50,689 nt of DNA from Pseudorhodoplanes sp. (GTDB lineage: Bacteria; Pseudomonadota; Alphaproteobacteria; Rhizobiales; Xanthobacteraceae): positions 1-50,689 of the forward strand of contig JABARS010000026.1 of assembly GCA_019187085.1 (NCBI GenBank), in the 5' to 3' direction. Every line of letters starts with the position of its first letter. Position 1 is the first letter of the stretch. Position numbers and translations under genes: made by a program. Shown in pieces: positions 45,693 through 50,689 of the stretch. The notes beneath the pieces are model-generated. The model saw nothing but the letters and a program-made list of their open reading frames with translations, was not told the DNA's origin and did not search any database.

Positions 45693-46261
45693 GGCGCGCC
45701 ATGATGTCTGCGGTGATCATGAAACTGGTGCCCCGTCACCTGCGGCGGCTCGTGCGCGACCAGCGCGGCGTCTCGGCGGTGGAATTCGCCATGCTGCTGC
45801 CGCTGATGGTGACGCTTTATCTCGGCGGCGTCGAGGTTTCGCAGGGCATCAGTATCGACCGCAAGGTGACGCTGACCGCGCGCACCGTGGCCGACCTCGT
45901 GTCGCAGGTGGCGAGCATCAACAATTCCGACATGAACAGCGTGCTGCAGGCTTCGTCGGCGGTGCTCTCGCCCTATCCCGTCGACAAGGCCAAGGTCACC
46001 GTCTCGCTGGTGAAGATCGACAACAACAGCAAGGTGACGGTGGAGTGGAGTGACTCGCTCAACGGCACCGCGCGCGCCAAGGGCTCAGCGGTGACGCTGC
46101 CGAGCGCCCTGATCGTTCCCAACACCAGCCTGGTCTGGGGCGAGGTGGAATATTCCTACAAGCCGACGGTCGGCTATGTCGTGACCGGGACGATGAGCCT
46201 GAAGGACCAGATTTTCATGCGTCCGCGCCTGTCGGACTCCATCACGCGCACGAGCTCCTGA
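45689..46261 (+). CDS. TadE/TadG-type minor pseudopilin
   Basis: A 190-residue pseudopilin with leader ...RDQRG, cleavage context G|VSAVEFAMLLPLMVTLYLGGVEVSQG (Glu at +5), and a periplasmic domain that starts RKVTLTARTVADLVSQ. The DLVSQ segment is common in TadG-like proteins. It lacks the von Willebrand A domain of full-length TadG. The ATG overlaps the previous stop (ATGA); ATG 45701 is an alternative four codons later. The pair probably forms one operon under the CtrA-like site. It ends convergent with the Lrp-type gene. Confidence 0.85.
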   Translation: MRRAMMSAVIMKLVPRHLRRLVRDQRGVSAVEFAMLLPLMVTLYLGGVEVSQGISIDRKVTLTARTVADLVSQVASINNSDMNSVLQASSAVLSPYPVDKAKVTVSLVKIDNNSKVTVEWSDSLNGTARAKGSAVTLPSALIVPNTSLVWGEVEYSYKPTVGYVVTGTMSLKDQIFMRPRLSDSITRTSS

Positions 46262-46284
46262 CCGCGCCGGAGTTGCCGCCCGCG

Positions 46285-46737
46285 TCAGGGGATCGGCAGC
46301 AGCGTCGTCGACTTGATCTTCTCCATGGCGAAGCGCGAGGTGACGTTCTTCAGCGGCGCGGTCGCGATGAGGCGCTTGTAGAAGGCGTCGTACGACTGCA
46401 TGTCGGCGACGACCACGCGCAGCATGTAATCGACGTCGCCCGCCATGCGGTAGAATTCCATCACCTCCGGCATGGCGCTGACCGTGTCCGCGAAGCGGTC
46501 GAGCCAGTCCTGCGAATGGTCGCCGGTCTCCACCGAGACGAAGACGGTGATGCCGAGCCCGATCTTGACCTGGTCGATGAGCGCGACGCGCTTCTGGATC
46601 ACGCCTTCGGCTTCCAGGCGCTGTATGCGCTTCCAGCACGGCGTCGATGACAGGCCCACGCGCTGGCCGATCTCGGCGACCGAGAGCGAGGCGTCCTCCT
46701 GCAGAGCGGCGAGGATTTTCTTGTCGATGGCGTCCAT
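46285..46737 (-). CDS. Lrp/AsnC family transcriptional regulator
   Basis: A 150-residue DNA-binding protein. The N-terminal helix-turn-helix (about 5-50: MDAIDKKILAALQEDASLSVAEIG, then GLSSTPCWKRIQRLE) is followed by a RAM effector-binding domain (about 65-140) with FYRMAGDVDYMLRVVV. Members usually sense an amino acid and control nearby transport or catabolic genes. It is followed upstream by an AT-rich 67-bp gap and the PfkB gene, all on one strand, so it may be autoregulated through the AT-rich stretch. The ligand is unknown. Confidence 0.93.
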   Translation of the reverse strand: MDAIDKKILAALQEDASLSVAEIGQRVGLSSTPCWKRIQRLEAEGVIQKRVALIDQVKIGLGITVFVSVETGDHSQDWLDRFADTVSAMPEVMEFYRMAGDVDYMLRVVVADMQSYDAFYKRLIATAPLKNVTSRFAMEKIKSTTLLPIP

Positions 46738-46804
46738 GGGCGGTCCGGATTGGGAATATTATTTTAAATAGGTGGATAAATTACTCTGCATATAGAATAA
46801 TTTT
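46738..46804. promoter_or_regulatory. AT-rich region before the Lrp/AsnC gene
   Basis: A 67-bp stretch rich in A/T (TATTATTTTAAATAGG; GAATAATTTTC) in otherwise GC-rich DNA, directly upstream of an Lrp-type gene. Lrp proteins prefer bendable AT-rich DNA, so autoregulation is plausible. No clear -35/-10 pair stands out. Confidence 0.4.
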
Positions 46805-47776
46805 CTAAATGCAAGTGGTTTTATTGACGAAGCCTTCCGATCCGGCCAGCAGGGCTTCGACCTCCCCGCGCGCGGGGGCGCCGGCGATTCCGCCCGGCCG
46901 GGTGCATTTGATGGCGGCGGCCGCAGAGGCAAAGCGCAGCGCCTGTGCGAACGGCCGGCCCTCGGCGAGCGCCAGCGTGCAGGCGCCGTGAAAGACGTCG
47001 CCGGCCGCGAGCGTATCGACCGCCTCGACCGCGAAAGTCTCCATCGTGCGCACCGTGCCTTCGTCGAGCCAGAGCAGGCCGCGCCCGCCGTCGGTCACCG
47101 CAAGGCGCGCGGGCGTCTGCGCGCCGATGCGCATCAGCGCTTCGGGCAAGGCCGCGGTGCCGGCGGTGGCGCGCAGGCCGTTGGCGGAGAACACCACATG
47201 CGAGCAGGCCGCCAGCAGGTTTGCGGTCTCGCGCGTGGGCTCGTCGGCGTCCATGAGGACGATGTTGCCGCTGTCGCGGGCGGCGCGCGCGATCGGCAGC
47301 ACGAATTCGGGGAAGCGGTTGTCGATCAGCACGGCGGCGACACCGGCAACGAGCGCCGCCGGATCCACGCAGCGGACCGACGACAGGGTGTCGTCGCGGT
47401 AATTGACGATCGTACGCTCGCCGCTGTCGGCAAGGATCACTGTGGAGACCGGCGAGGGTGCGCCGGCGTGCCGGATCACCGCGCGCGTATCGACGCCTTC
47501 GCGCGCGAGACGGGCGAGAATGGCATCGCCCGTGAAATCGGCGCCGGCCGGCCCGCCGAGCGGAGCGGCGAGTTGCGCGCGTCCGCCGAGACGCGCGACG
47601 GCGACCGCGGCGTTTGCGGCGCAGCCGCCGCCGATGGTCGCGATCGCGCGGGCGCGCGTCTTCGTGCCTTCGGCGGGATAGGCGGCAACCGAGAAAATCC
47701 GGTCGATGACCGCAATGCCCGCGCACAGCACGATGGGCGCAGCCGGCGCGCCTTCAGCCGAGGACGCGGGCGCCAT
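46805..47776 (-). CDS. PfkB family carbohydrate/nucleoside kinase
   Basis: A 323-residue ribokinase-fold kinase. The N-terminal Gly-rich motif IGGGCAANAAVAVARLGG (48-65) and the C-terminal DTLAAGDVFHGA motif (from 254, base Asp260) are the two PfkB signatures. The second usually reads GAGD, so the first Gly is Ala here. The substrate could be a sugar or nucleoside and is not predictable. Its start lies within the last codons of nudC (23-bp overlap). The HIT - nudC - pfkB - lrp order on one strand suggests linked nucleotide or sugar metabolism. Confidence 0.9.
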   Translation of the reverse strand: MAPASSAEGAPAAPIVLCAGIAVIDRIFSVAAYPAEGTKTRARAIATIGGGCAANAAVAVARLGGRAQLAAPLGGPAGADFTGDAILARLAREGVDTRAVIRHAGAPSPVSTVILADSGERTIVNYRDDTLSSVRCVDPAALVAGVAAVLIDNRFPEFVLPIARAARDSGNIVLMDADEPTRETANLLAACSHVVFSANGLRATAGTAALPEALMRIGAQTPARLAVTDGGRGLLWLDEGTVRTMETFAVEAVDTLAAGDVFHGACTLALAEGRPFAQALRFASAAAAIKCTRPGGIAGAPARGEVEALLAGSEGFVNKTTCI

Positions 47777-48710
47777 GCTCGACCCAGTCGCGGATCAGGT
47801 GATGGGCGATGGCCATCGGCGGCGGGGCAGCGAGGTCCTGCGGATGCCTCCGCGTCAGAAGGCTTGCGGCTTCGGCGCGGCTGAACCAGCGCGCATCCTC
47901 CAGTTCCTCGTGATCGACGCGGATGTCGCGCGACAGCGCCTCCGTGTGGCAGCCGATCATGAGCGAGGACGGATAGGGCCAGGGCTGCGAGGCGAAATAG
48001 CGCACGCGCCCGCACAGGATGCCGGCCTCCTCGCGCGTCTCGCGCCGCACCGCTTCCTCGATGCTTTCGCCGGGCTCGGCGAAGCCGGCGAGACACGACC
48101 ACATGCCGGGCGGAAAGCGCGGCTGACGGCCGAGCAGGCAGCGGTCGCCGTCGATCGCGAGCATGATGGCGACCGGATCGGTGCGCGGGAAATGCTGCGC
48201 CTCGCATTGTGCGCAGTCGCGTCGCCAGCCAGCCTGGGCGACGCGCGTCGGCGCGCCGCAATTGGCGCAGAAGCGATGGCGTGCGTGCCAGTGCAGCAGC
48301 GATTTGGCTTCGGCGATCGCGGGCAGATGCGTGAGCGGCACGAGGCCCTGCACCGCGATCGTGCGCAGGTCGGTGACGTGGAAGACCTCGTCGGCTTTGA
48401 GCCGCTCGATGGCCTCGGCACCAAGCCCGATCGCGAAGCGGCCGGCGCCGCTTTCCAGGCCGAGAAAGAGCGTCTCCACCGGCTGCCCGAGCGCGCGTGC
48501 CGCCGACGGCGGAAAAGCGGGATTGAGGCCGCCGGACGATTTCCGCAGCACGATCCACTCGCCGCCGACGACATAGAAGACGCTGGCGTCGTCGCCGGCG
48601 CGTGCGCGCAGGAACGCTTCGTCCGCTCGCCGCTCGGCGGCGCGGTCGAGGATGCCGCCGGCATAGGCGAGTTGCGGCTTCGGTCCGAGATCGAAAATGT
48701 CGGCGCTCAT
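47754..48710 (-). CDS. nudC: NAD(H) diphosphatase NudC
   Basis: A 318-residue Nudix hydrolase that splits NADH to NMNH and AMP and, in E. coli, removes the NAD cap from RNA 5' ends. A zinc ribbon is formed by Cys148, Cys151, Cys166 and Cys169. The Nudix box runs from GFAEPGESIEEA to RETREEAGI (209-231) with all Glu residues intact, and the diagnostic SQPWPYP array is at 241-247. The N-terminal domain is complete. ATG 48710 overlaps the HIT stop (ATGA); ATG 48719 is the alternative, three codons longer. Confidence 0.95.
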   Translation of the reverse strand: MSADIFDLGPKPQLAYAGGILDRAAERRADEAFLRARAGDDASVFYVVGGEWIVLRKSSGGLNPAFPPSAARALGQPVETLFLGLESGAGRFAIGLGAEAIERLKADEVFHVTDLRTIAVQGLVPLTHLPAIAEAKSLLHWHARHRFCANCGAPTRVAQAGWRRDCAQCEAQHFPRTDPVAIMLAIDGDRCLLGRQPRFPPGMWSCLAGFAEPGESIEEAVRRETREEAGILCGRVRYFASQPWPYPSSLMIGCHTEALSRDIRVDHEELEDARWFSRAEAASLLTRRHPQDLAAPPPMAIAHHLIRDWVEHGARVLG

Positions 48711-49132
48711 GACGTCCATAGCCTCGTGCGGATCGATTGCAGCAGGCGTTCGCGTTCATCGTCGGCATAGGCGCGCGGCGGCACGACGCCCCAGACCGGC
48801 TTCGGCCAGGCGGCGTCGGTTCTGCGGCGGGCGATGACATGCACATGCAGTTGCGGCACCGCATTGCCGAGGGCCGCGACATTGAGCTTTTCGCAGGCGG
48901 TCGCGTCTTTGAGCGCGCGCGCGACGGCGGTGATCTCGCTCATGAACCGGCTGCGCTCGTCGTCGCCAAGATCGATGAGTTCGGTCAGATCGGCGCGGCG
49001 CGGCACCAAAAGCAGCCAGGGATAATTGGCGTCGTCGATGAGGAGCACGCGCGACAGGTCGAGATCGCCGACCGGATGGGTGTCGGCTTGCAGTTGCGGA
49101 TGCAGCGCGAAGGCGCCGGCAGGACCAGACAT
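48707..49132 (-). CDS. HIT family nucleotide hydrolase/transferase
   Basis: A 141-residue HIT-domain protein. The family motif His-x-His-x-His is present only in part: QLHVHVIAR gives His96 and His98, with Ile100 where the third His normally stands. The middle His is the nucleophile in typical HIT enzymes, so activity is possible but the atypical motif makes it uncertain. The N-terminal half (DDANYPWLLLVPRR) is typical of Hyphomicrobiales HIT proteins. It is coupled by ATGA to nudC and divergent from the SRP RNA gene. Confidence 0.88.
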   Translation of the reverse strand: MSGPAGAFALHPQLQADTHPVGDLDLSRVLLIDDANYPWLLLVPRRADLTELIDLGDDERSRFMSEITAVARALKDATACEKLNVAALGNAVPQLHVHVIARRRTDAAWPKPVWGVVPPRAYADDERERLLQSIRTRLWTS

Positions 49133-49196
49133 GAGAAACCGGAAAGGACAGATGCGACAATGCGATCAAGCCTAGCACGGCCGCAGTGCGGCGCGC

Positions 49197-49227
49197 TTGC
49201 TTTCCCCCTTCTTTAGCCCGATATAGA
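49197..49227 (+). promoter_or_regulatory. Probable promoter of the SRP RNA gene
   Basis: TTGCTT (49197-49202) and ATATAG/TATAGA (49221-49227), 18-19 bases apart, form a plausible sigma-70-type promoter whose start point would fall at the SRP RNA 5' end. The -35 element departs from TTGACA at two positions and the spacer is slightly long. Confidence 0.4.
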
Positions 49228-49229
49228 CA

Positions 49230-49327
49230 TGGGAGGTTGGCGGTGGACGAGCCACTCGCCAACCGGGTCAGATCCGGAAGGAAGCAGCCCTAACGAGCTC
49301 CGGTTCGGGTCGCTCGTCAGCCTCCCA
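49230..49327 (+). ncRNA. ffs: Signal recognition particle RNA (4.5S type)
   Basis: The conserved domain IV core GGTCAGATCCGGAAGGAAGC and CAGCC is present, with its two internal loops. The ends TGGGAGG (49230-49236) and CCTCCCA (49321-49327) pair, closing a single long hairpin of about 98 bases, the usual size of proteobacterial 4.5S RNA. It binds Ffh to target ribosomes to the membrane. It lies directly before dnaX, an arrangement I recall from other alphaproteobacteria. Confidence 0.95.
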
Positions 49328-49391
49328 CCTAATCTGTATCGACGGGACGGTTCGTCGCCGGCGCTGCCGGCGGGGCGGAGCCGGAGGCAGG

Positions 49392-50689
49392 ATGAGCGAC
49401 GCCAAGAGCCGTTCGCGCAAGGAGGTTGGGGTGGACGCCGAGGTGTCCGCGCAGTCCGGCTCCTATCGCGTGCTGGCGCGCAAATACCGTCCCTCCACGT
49501 TCGACGATCTGATCGGGCAGGAGGCGATGGTCCGCACCATCTCCAATGCCTTCGCCGCCGGGCGCATCCCGCAGGCCTGGATCCTGACCGGCGTGCGCGG
49601 CGTCGGCAAGACCACGACCGCGCGCATCCTGGCGCGCGCGCTGAACTACCAGTTGCCGGACAATTCGATCGCGGGGCCGACGATCGCGATGCCGCAGCCC
49701 GGCGTGCATTGCCCGGCGATCATGGAAAGCCGGCATATCGACGTGCTGGAAATGGACGCGGCCTCCCATAACGGCGTCGACGACATCCGCCAGATCAACG
49801 ATGCGGTGCGCTACGCGCCGGTGTCGGCGCGCTACAAGGTCTATATCCTCGACGAAGTGCACATGCTGTCGACCGCGGCCTTTAACGCGCTCCTGAAGAC
49901 GCTGGAAGAGCCGCCGCCGCACGCCAAGTTCATCTTCGCCACAACCGAAATCCGGAAGGTTCCGGTCACCGTGCTGTCGCGCTGCCAGCGTTTCGACCTG
50001 CGTCGCGTCGAGAGCGGGCTTCTGGTCGCGCATCTGCAGTCGATCGCCGACAAGGAGGAGATCGCGGTCGAGCCCGAGGCGCTCGCCATGATCGCGCGCG
50101 CGGCGGAGGGCTCGGTGCGCGACGCGCTCTCGCTGTTCGACCAGGCGATCGCCCATGCCGCGGGCCCCGTGCAGGCCGATCATGTGCGCGAAATGCTCGG
50201 CCTCGCCGACCGCGCGCGCATCGTCGATCTGTTCGACGCATTGCTGCGCGGGGACGTCGCGGCGGCGCTCGCCGAATTGCGCAGCCAGTACGATTCCGGC
50301 GCCGACCCGGCCGTCATCCTGTCCGACCTCGCCGATTTCACGCATTTCGTCACGCGCGTGAAGGTCGTGCCGACGATCGCGGGCGATTTGTCGCTCGCCG
50401 AAGTCGAGCGCACGCGCGGGCGCGAATTCGCCACTGCGCTGTCGATGCGCCTTTTGTCGCGCATGTGGCAGATGCTGCTCAAGGGCATCGGCGAAGTCGA
50501 AGCCGCGCGTCGGCCGGTGGCGGCAGCGGAGATGGTGCTGGTGCGTATCGCCTATGCCGCCGATCTGCCGACGCCCGACGAGGCCATCCGCTCGCTCGGC
50601 GAGGGCGGCCCGGCCGCGGTGCAGTCGCCGGGCGGCGCGGGTGGCGGATCCGCTCCCGCGGCGCCGAGCGCGCAGCGTTACGCGCAGCC
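49392..50689 (+). CDS. dnaX: DNA polymerase III subunit gamma/tau, 5' part
   Basis: The clamp-loader ATPase gene runs past the right edge; 432 codons are visible and open. Walker A GVRGVGKTT is at 67-75, Walker B DEVH at 154-157, the SRC arginine-finger motif in VLSRCQRF, and domain III follows. The zinc-binding module between Walker A and B, which normally has four Cys, shows only Cys107 (GVHCPAI), so zinc is probably not bound. The visible end is a Gly/Ala/Pro-rich linker, as expected before the tau-specific region. ATG 49392 has GGAGG five bases upstream. Any frameshift or internal gamma end would lie outside the window. Confidence 0.95.
   Translation, partial: MSDAKSRSRKEVGVDAEVSAQSGSYRVLARKYRPSTFDDLIGQEAMVRTISNAFAAGRIPQAWILTGVRGVGKTTTARILARALNYQLPDNSIAGPTIAMPQPGVHCPAIMESRHIDVLEMDAASHNGVDDIRQINDAVRYAPVSARYKVYILDEVHMLSTAAFNALLKTLEEPPPHAKFIFATTEIRKVPVTVLSRCQRFDLRRVESGLLVAHLQSIADKEEIAVEPEALAMIARAAEGSVRDALSLFDQAIAHAAGPVQADHVREMLGLADRARIVDLFDALLRGDVAAALAELRSQYDSGADPAVILSDLADFTHFVTRVKVVPTIAGDLSLAEVERTRGREFATALSMRLLSRMWQMLLKGIGEVEAARRPVAAAEMVLVRIAYAADLPTPDEAIRSLGEGGPAAVQSPGGAGGGSAPAAPSAQRYAQ

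Noticed and set aside
49290..49320. A tRNA T-loop-like GGTTCGGGTC segment
   Set aside because: It is part of the SRP RNA hairpin; no acceptor or anticodon stems surround it.

Overview
The window looks like chromosomal DNA of a high-GC alphaproteobacterium, most likely of the order Hyphomicrobiales (Bradyrhizobium / Rhodopseudomonas / Xanthobacteraceae side). The signs are the strong GC bias in third codon positions, the cytochrome c - kdsB - pheA neighbourhood, a DUF2865 protein, Cpa-type Tad pilus genes with CtrA-like sites, and scattered GC-rich palindromic repeats of the kind common in these genomes. This placement is inferred from gene content and style, not from a database search.

Layout. 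1-5.8 kb: the start of a secreted Ala/Pro-rich protein, an LhgO-like FAD oxidase, a DUF2865 protein, an NhaD/ArsB-type ion transporter, pyrE, a nitroreductase and a LysE-type exporter. 5.9-16.8 kb: polA, UDP-glucose dehydrogenase, helicase hrpB, a polytopic membrane protein, a retropepsin-like protease and phosphomannomutase/phosphoglucomutase. Ugd and the mutase fit cell-surface sugar synthesis. 17-20.8 kb: gdhA, pheA, kdsB and a membrane-anchored cytochrome c. 21-28.9 kb: a Yej-type oligopeptide ABC importer operon with two tandem substrate-binding proteins, two permeases and a double ATPase, followed by a GhrA-like dehydrogenase. 29.9-33.7 kb: a DsbA-family oxidoreductase, an AT-richer orphan membrane protein, and a coupled pair of M17 aminopeptidase and NlpC/P60 hydrolase.

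33.9-46.3 kb: an almost complete Tad/Cpa (Flp) pilus locus: tadD, tadC, tadB, cpaF, cpaE, cpaD, cpaC, cpaB, cpaA, two near-identical Flp pilins, a pilus-assembly N-terminal-domain protein and two TadE/TadG-type minor pseudopilins. A perfect CtrA consensus lies upstream of the pseudopilin pair, and poorer matches lie upstream of tadD and cpaB. 46.3-50.7 kb: an Lrp/AsnC regulator, a PfkB kinase, nudC, a HIT protein, the 4.5S SRP RNA and the 5' part of dnaX.

The least expected observation is that GC-rich palindromic elements, like those between genes, also lie in frame inside two housekeeping genes, polA and hrpB. There they encode low-complexity Pro/Gly/Ser/Arg inserts. Another such element splits the Yej operon between the binding-protein and permease genes. 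I saw no CRISPR array, transposase, tRNA or clear prophage.
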